A DNA stretch of 19,055 nucleotides from Actinomycetes bacterium (GTDB taxonomy: Bacteria > Actinomycetota > Actinomycetes > Actinomycetales > Actinomycetaceae), in the NCBI GenBank assembly GCA_023387755.1, contig JAEWHO010000106.1, positions 1-19,055 on the forward strand, written 5' to 3'. This document shows, in pieces, positions 1 to 6,761 of the stretch; position 1 is the first letter of the stretch, and the number at the start of each line of letters is the position of its first letter. The notes below the pieces were generated by a model. It did not search any database and was not told the origin of the DNA. It was given only the letters and a program-made list of their open reading frames with translations. The position numbers were made by a program, and so were the translations under genes.

Positions 1-2
1 TC

Positions 3-590
3 TTTGGGCCGCGCGCTGCCGAGCTCACGGATAAGATTCCAGCCGATATTTCCTTTCTGTGGACGGACGTGGACGCTCCCGCAGCGGTACGCAACAGCGG
101 TATGAACGATCTGGGGGACTGGTATTGGCTCGCCTGCCGTGGCAGAGTTGAGCCCGCCCCCGGCACCGAGTATGTTCAGCCGCTGGATATCTCAACTGAG
201 GACCTGCAGGAAGTCCAAGACCGCTGTAACCCGAACACCCATGTGCGCCCCGGTGATGAAGGGCTGACGTGGTGGGGCTATCATCACCCGGACGGCACCA
301 TCGCGGGCCTGTGTGCGTTACTCATCCCGCCGCAGGACAATAACGGGCCGCTGCGGTATGCAGGGCTCGAACTGGCGGGGCTCGGCGTCGACCCGACCTA
401 CCGGCGGCAAGGGATCGGCGCTGCCATGATGAGCGCAATCACCGCGTGGGGGTTGGCCCGGTTCAGCTGCGTCCACTACGGAGTGTGGCCCGATAATGAG
501 GGGGCCTTGCGGATCTACTACCGCTTGGGCTACCGGCAGGAACAACATGTGCGAGGCTGGGCCCCAATGCCATTGGGCAGCCTACAATAG
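3..590 (+). CDS. GNAT family N-acetyltransferase, 5'-truncated by window edge
   Basis: The frame is open from the first bases of the window to the TAG at 588-590, so the gene begins upstream and only the last ~195 residues are seen. The C-terminal part carries the acetyl-CoA-binding motif A of GNAT enzymes (LGVDPTYRRQGIGAAM, with the R-x-x-G-x-G/A pyrophosphate loop), followed by the motif B-like segment WPDNEGALRIYYRLGYR typical of the last strand and helix. The upstream part (DWYWLACRG, then a CNPNTHVRPGDEG stretch) resembles larger actinobacterial GNAT proteins of about 240 residues with a divergent N-terminal half. For this reason I do not start the gene at the internal GTG at 69 or the ATG at 102. 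The substrate is unknown. The stop lies 4 nt before the yciO ATG. Family assignment is firm, specific function is not. Confidence 0.8.
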   Translation, partial: FGPRAAELTDKIPADISFLWTDVDAPAAVRNSGMNDLGDWYWLACRGRVEPAPGTEYVQPLDISTEDLQEVQDRCNPNTHVRPGDEGLTWWGYHHPDGTIAGLCALLIPPQDNNGPLRYAGLELAGLGVDPTYRRQGIGAAMMSAITAWGLARFSCVHYGVWPDNEGALRIYYRLGYRQEQHVRGWAPMPLGSLQ

Positions 591-594
591 GATC
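583..594 (+). promoter_or_regulatory. Possible -10 element for a leaderless yciO transcript
   Basis: TACAAT at 583-588 fits the actinobacterial TAnnnT -10 consensus and ends 6 nt before the yciO ATG at 595, so initiation would fall at or next to the start codon. No convincing Shine-Dalgarno is present (only AGGA, 2 nt from the ATG), which fits leaderless initiation. No good -35 hexamer is seen 16-18 bp upstream, and the element lies inside the end of the preceding gene, so it may be chance. Confidence 0.3.
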
Positions 595-1203
595 ATGGCC
601 CGCATCCTCGAACTTCACCCGATCGACCCTCAACCGCGTCGTCTCACCCAGATAAGCCAGACTATTAGTGACGGCGGGGTTATCGCCTATCCCACCGATT
701 CTGGGTATGCACTCGGGTGCGCGATGGGAAATAAAGACGGCTTAGAACGCATCACCGCCCTGCGGCAGCTCAACAAGAAACACCACTTCACTCTCGTATG
801 TGCTGATTTTGCGCAGTTGGGTGCGCTCGTGATTTTGGATAACCCGGCCTTTCGGTTGATTAAACAGCTCACCCCCGGCCCTTTCACCTTTATTTTGAAA
901 GGCACTAAAGAAGTTCCACGGATGACGCTCAACCCGAAGAAAAACACGGTGGGTGTGCGTATTCCCGATCACCGCATCGCCCAGGCCATTGTGCGCGACC
1001 ACGGTGCTGCACTCCTGTCGTCGACGCTGATCGCGCCCGGTGAGGAAGAACCGATGTCCGAAGGATGGCAGGTAGATGAGCGCTTCGGACACCTACTCGA
1101 TATCGTCGTGGAGGGGCCAGTGACACTCCCCGAACCCACCACCGTCGTCGACCTCACGAGCGGCTACCCGGAGATTATGCGCCAGGGCGCTGGCGAGCTC
1201 TAG
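595..1203 (+). CDS. yciO: YciO-type protein of the YrdC/Sua5/TsaC family
   Basis: This encodes 202 residues from the ATG at 595. The fold is that of the threonylcarbamoyl-AMP synthase (TsaC/Sua5) family, and the details match the YciO branch: GGVIAYPTDSGYALGC near residues 27-42, an RQLNKKHHFTLVC segment where TsaC has its KxR...KPL motif, LTPGPFTFILKGTKEVPR in the middle, and PTTVVDLTS near the C-terminus. YciO proteins bind nucleotide and double-stranded RNA, and their cellular role is less certain than that of TsaC. Automatic annotation will often call it L-threonylcarbamoyladenylate synthase. An in-frame extension to a GTG at 496 exists but lies wholly inside the upstream GNAT gene and has no family similarity, so I chose the ATG. 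The parA-like gene follows after about 30 nt. Confidence 0.88.
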   Translation: MARILELHPIDPQPRRLTQISQTISDGGVIAYPTDSGYALGCAMGNKDGLERITALRQLNKKHHFTLVCADFAQLGALVILDNPAFRLIKQLTPGPFTFILKGTKEVPRMTLNPKKNTVGVRIPDHRIAQAIVRDHGAALLSSTLIAPGEEEPMSEGWQVDERFGHLLDIVVEGPVTLPEPTTVVDLTSGYPEIMRQGAGEL

Positions 1204-1236
1204 GCGAGAGTCCGCTAACCTGAGAAGGTGACCTCA

Positions 1237-2085
1237 ATGCAGCCACAGTTGATCCCTGATCCCCGTGAAGAGGAGGGCTTCCCCATTCCTGCGGAGCTCG
1301 AGTCGCACGGTCCCGCCCGCATTATCGCCATGTGCAATCAGAAAGGCGGGGTCGGTAAAACGACGACGACGATTAACCTGGCCGCAGCCCTGGCCGAATA
1401 CGGCCGCCGCGTCCTCATTATTGACTTCGACCCCCAGGGCGCTGCGAGTGCTGGTCTGGGCGTGAACGCCCACGAACTGGACGAAACTATCTATACCCAT
1501 CTCATGGCTGAAGAGCCCGATATTCGGCGCATCATCCATGGCACCTGTATGCCGAACCTAGATATTGTCCCAGCCAATATCGATCTGTCGGCGGCCGAAG
1601 TACAGCTGGTTAATGAGGTCGCCCGCGAGCAAGCACTAGCCCGGGTGCTGTATCCAGTACTCGATGAGTACGACGTCGTCATTATTGACTGCCAACCCTC
1701 CCTCGGATTGCTCACCGTCAACGCCCTCACCGCAGCCCACGGCGTACTGATCCCACTCGAGGCGGAATTCTTTGCGCTGCGGGGAGTGGCTCTCCTGGTG
1801 GAGACCATCAATAAAGTACGGTCTCGGCTCAATCCGCGCCTGAAGATCGACGGGATTGTGGCGACCATGGTCGATATGCGCACTCTGCATGCGCGCGAGG
1901 TGCTGGAGCGGGTGCAGGAAGCATTCGCTGACACGCTGTTCGACACGACGATTTCACGTACGGTGAAATTCCCGGACGCCTCCGTTGCTACTGAACCGAT
2001 CATTACCTACGCTCCCACCCATTCGGGAGCGATGGCATACCGGCGGCTGGCCCGCGAACTCGTTGCGCGTGGCGGCGCTCCCTAA
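1237..2085 (+). CDS. ParA/Soj-family ATPase linked to scpAB
   Basis: This is a 282-residue cytoplasmic ATPase of the ParA/MinD class. The deviant Walker A motif KGGVGKTT (residues 36-43, signature Lys included) is followed by LIIDFDPQGAASAGLG (Walker A' region) and VVIIDCQPSLGLLTVNAL (Walker B region). An ATG at 1237 with GAGAAGG about 9 nt upstream is preferred over the in-frame GTG at 1228, which abuts the same purine run. There is no parB next door. Instead the gene ends in a TAATG overlap with scpA, the same order as the ParA-like gene (Rv1708) before scpA in Mycobacterium. It is therefore more likely an accessory ATPase of SMC-ScpAB-mediated chromosome organisation than the ori-proximal parA. 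That role is inferred from context only. Confidence 0.88.
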   Translation: MQPQLIPDPREEEGFPIPAELESHGPARIIAMCNQKGGVGKTTTTINLAAALAEYGRRVLIIDFDPQGAASAGLGVNAHELDETIYTHLMAEEPDIRRIIHGTCMPNLDIVPANIDLSAAEVQLVNEVAREQALARVLYPVLDEYDVVIIDCQPSLGLLTVNALTAAHGVLIPLEAEFFALRGVALLVETINKVRSRLNPRLKIDGIVATMVDMRTLHAREVLERVQEAFADTLFDTTISRTVKFPDASVATEPIITYAPTHSGAMAYRRLARELVARGGAP

Positions 2086-2876
2086 TGACGGCACCAAGCG
2101 GTTTTTCGGTTGAGCTGGATGTCTTCACCGGCCCCTTCGATCTGCTGCTACAGCTCATCGCTAAACATCGCCTCGACGTGACCGAAGTGGCCCTGGCGCA
2201 GGTCACCGATGATTTTTTGGCTTACGCGCTGAACTCGGACTGGGATTTATCCGAGGCGAGCCAGTTCCTCGTCGTCGCCGCCACCCTGCTCGATCTGAAA
2301 GCCCAACGCCTCCTGCCGCGTAGCGAGGCCACCACCGAGGAGGACCTCGAGCTGCTCGAAGCCCGCGATCTCCTCTTCGCGCGGCTGCTCCAGTACCGGG
2401 CTTATAAGGACGTCGCCGAAGAATTGGGGGAGCGGCTGGACACTGCCGGCGCCGCATATCCGCGCGCCGTTCCGCTAGAGCCCCAGTTCGCGCAGCTTTT
2501 ACCCGAGCTCATCTGGTCTATCAGCCCCAGCGATTTCCACCAACTCGCGGTAGCCGTCTTTACCCGCTCCACCGATGAGCCGGTCGTGACTGTAGACCAT
2601 CTCCACCATCCGGTCGTGCCGGTTCATCTCCAGGCCGCCCATATTGTGGGAATACTCAAAGAGCGGGGCCGCGCCACCTTCGCTGAGCTTACCGCCGGGG
2701 CGGAGTTACCGGTGAAAGTCGCGCGCTTCTTGGCTCTGCTCGAATTATTCCGGGAGGCACTCGTGGATTTCGACCAGTCTGATCCGCACAGCGCGCTTAC
2801 GGTTATTTACCTCGGTGATGCCGAGACCACCGTACAGTTGCGTGACGAATACGATGATGGGGGACCCCGTGACTGA
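2085..2876 (+). CDS. scpA: Segregation and condensation protein A (kleisin)
   Basis: This encodes 263 residues and is the kleisin subunit that bridges the SMC heads in the bacterial condensin SMC-ScpA-ScpB, acting on nucleoid DNA. The N-terminal signature FSVELDVFTGPFDLLLQLIA, followed by VTEVALAQVTDDF and ASQFLVVAATLLDLKAQRLLP, is the well-conserved SMC-neck-binding half. The C-terminal winged-helix part (ATFAELTAGA...RFLALLELFREALVDFDQ) would contact the SMC head. The ATG overlaps the TAA of the parA-like gene by one base (TAATG), which implies coupled translation. Its 3' end overlaps the scpB start. Length is normal for the family. Confidence 0.95.
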   Translation: MTAPSGFSVELDVFTGPFDLLLQLIAKHRLDVTEVALAQVTDDFLAYALNSDWDLSEASQFLVVAATLLDLKAQRLLPRSEATTEEDLELLEARDLLFARLLQYRAYKDVAEELGERLDTAGAAYPRAVPLEPQFAQLLPELIWSISPSDFHQLAVAVFTRSTDEPVVTVDHLHHPVVPVHLQAAHIVGILKERGRATFAELTAGAELPVKVARFLALLELFREALVDFDQSDPHSALTVIYLGDAETTVQLRDEYDDGGPRD

Positions 2877-3477
2877 TAACCGAACCGACGACGTCAACCC
2901 CCGCGACCATCTCCCCGCAGTAGAGGCACTGCTAATGGTTGCCGAATCTCCAATACCAGCGAGTGAGCTGGCGCAGGCAGTCGGGGTGTCGGTCCCGCAG
3001 ATGCATGATCTCTTGGAGGAATTAGCGGCCGATTACGCCGGTGAAGGCAGCGGGCGAGCGCGTGGTTTTCGTCTCTTTGAACGTGCCGGAGGATGGCGCA
3101 TCTATTCCGCCCCCGAATATCACCGGCTGGTGAGCACCGCGGTGCTGGCCGGGCTAACCCAGCGTCTGACCCAGGCCGCCTTGGAAACCCTCGCTGTGAT
3201 TGCCTACCGGCAGCCGGTATCACGCGCCCGCATCTCGGCAGTACGCGGGGTGAATGTGGACTCGGTGGTGCGCACCCTGCTGGCTCGTGGCCTGGTGGGA
3301 GAAGCCGGCAGTGAACCCTCCGGGGCTGTGCTGTACCGGACCACACCGTTGTTCTTAGAGAAAATGGGGTTAAATAGCGTGGAGGACCTACCCCCATTAG
3401 CTCCTTATCTGCCCGATGGTATTGAGTTGGCAGATGAGCTCACTTTAGAGCCCGAGCCGGGGATTGAACAGAACTAG
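2869..3477 (+). CDS. scpB: Segregation and condensation protein B
   Basis: This encodes 202 residues and is a dimeric winged-helix partner of ScpA in the SMC condensin. Recognisable parts are HLPAVEALLMVAESPIPASELA at the N-terminus, the RLFERAGGWRIYSAPEY segment, and QRLTQAALETLAVIAYRQPVSRARISAVRGVNVDSVVRTLLARGL, the second winged helix and the most conserved part of ScpB. The GTG at 2869 overlaps the scpA stop by 8 nt and has GGGGGA about 5 nt upstream. In-frame ATGs at 2854 and 2857 would add 4-5 residues (MMGDP...) and cannot be excluded. Co-expression with scpA is essentially enforced by the overlap. Confidence 0.94.
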   Translation: MTDNRTDDVNPRDHLPAVEALLMVAESPIPASELAQAVGVSVPQMHDLLEELAADYAGEGSGRARGFRLFERAGGWRIYSAPEYHRLVSTAVLAGLTQRLTQAALETLAVIAYRQPVSRARISAVRGVNVDSVVRTLLARGLVGEAGSEPSGAVLYRTTPLFLEKMGLNSVEDLPPLAPYLPDGIELADELTLEPEPGIEQN

Positions 3478-3489
3478 GAGTACGTGGAT

Positions 3490-4221
3490 ATGACGCAGGA
3501 AGGCGAGCGCCTCCAAAAAGTGATGGCCCATGCCGGGGTGGCATCGCGTCGAGTCTGTGAGGACCTCATCACCGCCGGCCGAGTCAAGGTTGATGGAACA
3601 GTGGTGCGGACGCTCGGTACACGCGTCGGCCCCGAGGCCGTGATTCACGTGGATGACCGACGGATTTTCACCGGGAACGATGACCATCTCACCATCGCAT
3701 TCCATAAACCCGAGGGTGTGGTGTGCACGATGGAAGATCCCGAGGGGCGGCCAACTCTCGCTGATTACACCGCCCAATACGATACCCGGCTCTTCCACGT
3801 GGGTCGTCTCGATATCGGCACCGAGGGTCTACTGCTACTTACGAATGACGGCGAACTCGCCCACCGCCTCACCCACCCGTCCTATGAGGTACGAAAAACC
3901 TATGTAGCCACCGTGCGAGGCAAGATCCACCGGGGGATTCCTAAGCGTATGCGGGAGGGGATTGAACTGGACGACGGCGTGGCACGCGCTGACCGGTTCA
4001 CCATTTTAGAAGCCACCGATGAGCTCTCCCTGGTCCAAATCACCCTGCATATCGGCCGTAACCGGGTGGTCCGCCGGATGCTCGACGCAGTTGGTTTCCC
4101 CGTCGTGCGCCTCGTGCGCACCCAGGTGGGGCCGATCACGCTCGGCGATATGCGCGTCGGTAAATCCCGGCCGCTGAACTCCAAGGAAGTTGCTGAACTC
4201 ATGCACCAGGTGGGGTTGTAA
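3490..4221 (+). CDS. rluB: 23S rRNA pseudouridine synthase, RsuA/RluB family
   Basis: This encodes 243 residues. The N-terminal S4 RNA-binding domain (RLQKVMAHAGVASRRVCEDLITAGRVKVDG, residues ~7-36) is followed by the RsuA/RluB/E/F catalytic domain with HVGRLDIGTEGLLLLTNDGELAHRLTHP. The Asp of GRLD (about residue 108) is the catalytic residue of the family. RNRVVRRMLDAVGFPVVRLVR near the C-terminus is also typical. Position after scpB in actinobacteria supports RluB (modification near helix 89/peptidyl-transferase centre), although RsuA-type specificity cannot be excluded by eye. AGGAG at 3476-3480 fits an ATG at 3490 (spacing 9) better than the in-frame GTG at 3484 (spacing 3). Confidence 0.92.
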   Translation: MTQEGERLQKVMAHAGVASRRVCEDLITAGRVKVDGTVVRTLGTRVGPEAVIHVDDRRIFTGNDDHLTIAFHKPEGVVCTMEDPEGRPTLADYTAQYDTRLFHVGRLDIGTEGLLLLTNDGELAHRLTHPSYEVRKTYVATVRGKIHRGIPKRMREGIELDDGVARADRFTILEATDELSLVQITLHIGRNRVVRRMLDAVGFPVVRLVRTQVGPITLGDMRVGKSRPLNSKEVAELMHQVGL

Positions 4222-4224
4222 GCG

Positions 4225-5322
4225 ATGCATATCCGCATCGTCGGTGCTGGCCTTTTAGGCGCATCGATTGGCTTGTCACTGGGCAGCAGTGGGCACGAGA
4301 TCTCTTTGCATGATGCCAGCCCCCTAGCGATGTCTTTGGCCTGTGGATTGGGGGCTGGGCGGGCCGCGTGCAGCGGGGACCGCCCCGACGTCGTCGTTAT
4401 TGCCGCACCCCCGGATGTGACCGCCGAGCTAGCAGTCGAGGCGTTGCGTGAATATCCCGACGCGCTGGTCATGGATGTGGCCTCAGTGAAAACGCGGGTG
4501 CTGCGCGAACTGGAAATGGCCATGACGGTCGCTGAGCACACGGCTGCGGCGGCACGGTTCGTGGGTACACACCCGATGGCAGGTAAGGAACGTTCCGGGG
4601 CTGTGCATGCCGACGGTGATCTTTTCCGGGGGCGGCCCTGGGTGCTGGTTCCGACTGCCGATACTGCGCCCGAGACAATCCAGGTGGTCACCGGCTTGGT
4701 GGTGGCGATGGGAGCATTGCCCATCACCATGGACGCCGGTGATCATGACGACGCCGTTGCCGCCATCTCTCATCTACCCCAGGTTATGGCGAGTCTGGTT
4801 GCCGGGCAGCTCGTCAATCTGGACCAGGGGGCGCTAGCGTTGGCGGGGCAAGGACTGCGTGACACAACCCGCATCGCCCACTCCGACCCGCTGCTGTGGT
4901 CCCGGATTTTAGCGGCTAACGCGGGGCCGGTCCGGGCTCATTTGGTGCAGATTAGTGCCAGCTTGGATGAGCTTATTGCTGCGCTGCGTGAGTGTGAAGA
5001 TCACCCCTATCCACCGGCCGGGGTGGCGGGCATTGTGGAAGCAATCAACCGCGGCGGGCAAGGCGTGGCCCGGATTCCGGGCAAACATGGCGGCGCGCAA
5101 CGCGTCTACCGGGAAATCGAAGTGTATGTGCCCGATAGGCCCGGCCAGCTCGGCCGGCTATTTGCGGATATTGGCGAGGCGAACGTCAATGTTGAGGACG
5201 TCCGTTTGGAACATGCTGCGGCCGCTACCATGGGGGTAGCAACCCTCAGTATCGAACCGGGTGCCGCCGGACATTTAATAACCTATTTGGAAGAACGCGG
5301 ATGGAGCGTGGTGGGACAGTGA
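4225..5322 (+). CDS. tyrA: Prephenate dehydrogenase with C-terminal ACT domain
   Basis: This encodes 365 residues. The enzyme oxidatively decarboxylates prephenate to 4-hydroxyphenylpyruvate in tyrosine synthesis. The NAD(P)-binding Rossmann loop GAGLLG is at residues 7-12, DVASVKT at about 84-90, and the GTHPMAGKERSGA active-site segment at 114-126 holds the catalytic His116. From about residue 294 (VYREIEVYVPDRPGQLGRLF) there is an ACT domain, usually the tyrosine-binding feedback module, so product inhibition is likely. The ATG is 3 nt after the rluB stop, and the stop overlaps the cmk start by 4 nt. The gene has no mechanistic tie to its neighbours. Its place between rluB and cmk is shared, as I recall, by several Micrococcales/Actinomycetales genomes but not by Mycobacterium. 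Confidence 0.93.
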   Translation: MHIRIVGAGLLGASIGLSLGSSGHEISLHDASPLAMSLACGLGAGRAACSGDRPDVVVIAAPPDVTAELAVEALREYPDALVMDVASVKTRVLRELEMAMTVAEHTAAAARFVGTHPMAGKERSGAVHADGDLFRGRPWVLVPTADTAPETIQVVTGLVVAMGALPITMDAGDHDDAVAAISHLPQVMASLVAGQLVNLDQGALALAGQGLRDTTRIAHSDPLLWSRILAANAGPVRAHLVQISASLDELIAALRECEDHPYPPAGVAGIVEAINRGGQGVARIPGKHGGAQRVYREIEVYVPDRPGQLGRLFADIGEANVNVEDVRLEHAAAATMGVATLSIEPGAAGHLITYLEERGWSVVGQ

Positions 5323-5999
5323 GCGGAATCGTCGTCGCGATCGATGGCCCGTCAGGATCTGGTAAGTCTACTATTGCCCGGCGTATAGCCCGCCACTATG
5401 CCCTGGCCTACCTGGATACCGGCGCGATGTATCGGGCCCTGGCCTGGTGGGCGCTCCAAGAGCAGGTGGAACTGACCGATGCGGACGCGGTGGTGCGCTG
5501 CGCCGAAAATATGGATTTAGTGATGGATACTGATCCCGTCACGCCGCGGGTATTGGTGGGGCAGGTTCCCGTCACCGATTATCTCCATACCGCCGAGATC
5601 TCACGGGTTGTGTCCCAGGTGGCAGTGAACCTTAAGGTTCGTGCGCTGATGAAACAGTGGCAGCGCGCCATCATTGAACAGGAAGCACAACGGCGGGGGA
5701 TTGTGGCGGAAGGGCGGGATATCACCACGGTCGTCGCCCCTGACGCCGATGTGCGTATCCTCCTGATCGCTAGTGAGGAGGCGCGCCTGGCTCGGCGGGC
5801 CCTGCAACGTCACGGGCAGGCCGATGCAACCGCTATTGCTGCCACCCGCGATGAGGTGGTGCGTCGCGACGCCGATGATTCTACGGTCTCCGAATTCCGT
5901 CAGGCCGCCGACGGCGTCGTCACTATCGACTCCTCCCATCTGACCTTGGAAGAAACCTTCGCTCAGGCACAGGCTGTGGTCGATAGTGTCCGCCGCTAG
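5319..5999 (+). CDS. cmk: Cytidylate (CMP) kinase
   Basis: This encodes 226 residues. The enzyme phosphorylates (d)CMP to (d)CDP with ATP in the cytoplasm. The P-loop GPSGSGKST (residues 10-18) is followed by YLDTGAMYRALAWWAL, the CMP-binding signature, then EISRVVSQVAVNLKVRALMKQWQR and IVAEGRDITTVVAPDADVRILLIAS, all characteristic of bacterial Cmk. The GTG at 5319 gives a GTGA overlap with the tyrA stop and starts the protein directly before the first beta-strand. An upstream in-frame ATG at 5301 would add 6 residues. The Shine-Dalgarno is weak, so expression probably depends on coupling to tyrA translation. The 3' end overlaps plsC by 14 nt. Confidence 0.95.
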   Translation: MSGIVVAIDGPSGSGKSTIARRIARHYALAYLDTGAMYRALAWWALQEQVELTDADAVVRCAENMDLVMDTDPVTPRVLVGQVPVTDYLHTAEISRVVSQVAVNLKVRALMKQWQRAIIEQEAQRRGIVAEGRDITTVVAPDADVRILLIASEEARLARRALQRHGQADATAIAATRDEVVRRDADDSTVSEFRQAADGVVTIDSSHLTLEETFAQAQAVVDSVRR

Positions 6000-6639
6000 T
6001 ACCCAGATTCGGCGGTGGGGGCCACGCTGGTCTCGACATGTGGCCGCATTCCTAGACCACGTGTACTGGAATACCACTGTTACCGGGCAGGCCAATATTC
6101 CCAGTGGGCGGGCGATCATCGCCGCCAATCACGTCGGAATTATGGACGGCCCCGTGGTGCACGGAGCGATTGGGCGTGGCTCGCATTTTCTGGTGAAACA
6201 AGAGTTCTTCGATTCGGCTTTGGGATTCCTTATGACCGGCGCCGGGCAGATCCCGGTGGACCGTACCGCCGGGAGAGCAGCACTGATGACGGCACGTGAG
6301 CTGCTGGAAGAAGACCGGGTTGTGGGGATATTCCCAGAAGGGACGCGCGGTGACGGCAGTGTGTCGACCGTCCACGCCGGGGTCGCCTGGTTGGCATTGC
6401 AAACCGGAGCGCCGGTGGTACCTGCCGCCGTACTCGGGACCCGGCTCCCGGGCCAAAAACGCGGCCATATTCCACGTCCGCGGGCGCGCCTACACGTGGA
6501 GTTTGGGGTGCCGGTGCGGGTGCCCAGCGGGCGGGGCCGCGCAGCTACCGCGGCGGCCGTAGAGTTGATTGGGCGGGAACTGGCCGGTCATGTGCACTTG
6601 GTGAGTCAGCGCACCGGGATTCCCCTGCCAGGTGCTTAA
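5986..6639 (+). CDS. plsC: 1-acyl-sn-glycerol-3-phosphate acyltransferase family protein
   Basis: This encodes 217 residues of the LPLAT/PlsC family, which transfers a fatty acyl group to lysophosphatidic acid to make phosphatidic acid at the inner membrane face. The catalytic H-x4-D motif is NHVGIMD (His49, Asp54). The glycerophosphate-binding FPEGTR is at 116-121, followed by GVAWLALQTGAPVVPAAVLG (motif IV region). There is no strong transmembrane helix, so it is probably a peripheral or amphipathic protein. The GTG at 5986 lies 14 nt inside cmk with a poor ribosome-binding site. This is the first usable start before the conserved region, and the exact start is uncertain. Other acyl acceptors are possible because the family is broad. 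Confidence 0.85.
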   Translation: MSAASTQIRRWGPRWSRHVAAFLDHVYWNTTVTGQANIPSGRAIIAANHVGIMDGPVVHGAIGRGSHFLVKQEFFDSALGFLMTGAGQIPVDRTAGRAALMTARELLEEDRVVGIFPEGTRGDGSVSTVHAGVAWLALQTGAPVVPAAVLGTRLPGQKRGHIPRPRARLHVEFGVPVRVPSGRGRAATAAAVELIGRELAGHVHLVSQRTGIPLPGA

Positions 6640-6675
6640 CGGCAGTTGGGTAATGGAACCTCGGGTACGCCACGG

Positions 6676-6716
6676 TGTGATACGGGAATGTCACAGCCCG
6701 ATCCGGTGATGTCACA
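6676..6716 (+). promoter_or_regulatory. Cluster of TGTCAC/GTGA half-sites upstream of der
   Basis: In the 122-bp gap before der, TGTGA (6676-6680) faces TGTCACA (6689-6695), and a compact palindrome GTGATGTCAC lies at 6706-6715. ATGTCACA occurs twice exactly 21 bp apart, about two helical turns. This arrangement looks like a binding site for a dimeric regulator. It is not a standard Crp/GlxR site (TGTGA-N6-TCACA), because the first pair has a 10-bp spacer and the second a 2-bp spacer. No regulator can be named. Confidence 0.3.
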
Positions 6717-6726
6717 ATCCAGAAAG

Positions 6727-6756
6727 TGGACGAATGCGGCCCAGTAACCGAAGATT
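6727..6756 (+). promoter_or_regulatory. Candidate der promoter (weak)
   Basis: TGGACG at 6727-6732 matches 4 of 6 bases of the -35 consensus. It is followed after 18 bp by AAGATT at 6751-6756 as a poor -10. Initiation would fall at about the GTG at 6762, again suggesting a leaderless or very short leader. This is only suggestive. der may also be reached by read-through from plsC, since no terminator-like hairpin is visible in the gap. Confidence 0.22.
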
Positions 6757-6761
6757 AATGC

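Noticed and set aside
3900..4730. Long antisense open frame opposite rluB and tyrA
   Set aside because: Composition is rich in Ser/Thr/Arg as expected for a shadow of GC-rich coding DNA. The + strand genes are complete and conserved, and no domain is visible.
6676..6695. Possible Crp/GlxR binding site
   Set aside because: TGTGA and TCACA are present but separated by 10 bp instead of the required 6, so it does not fit that regulator. It is kept only as an unnamed half-site cluster.
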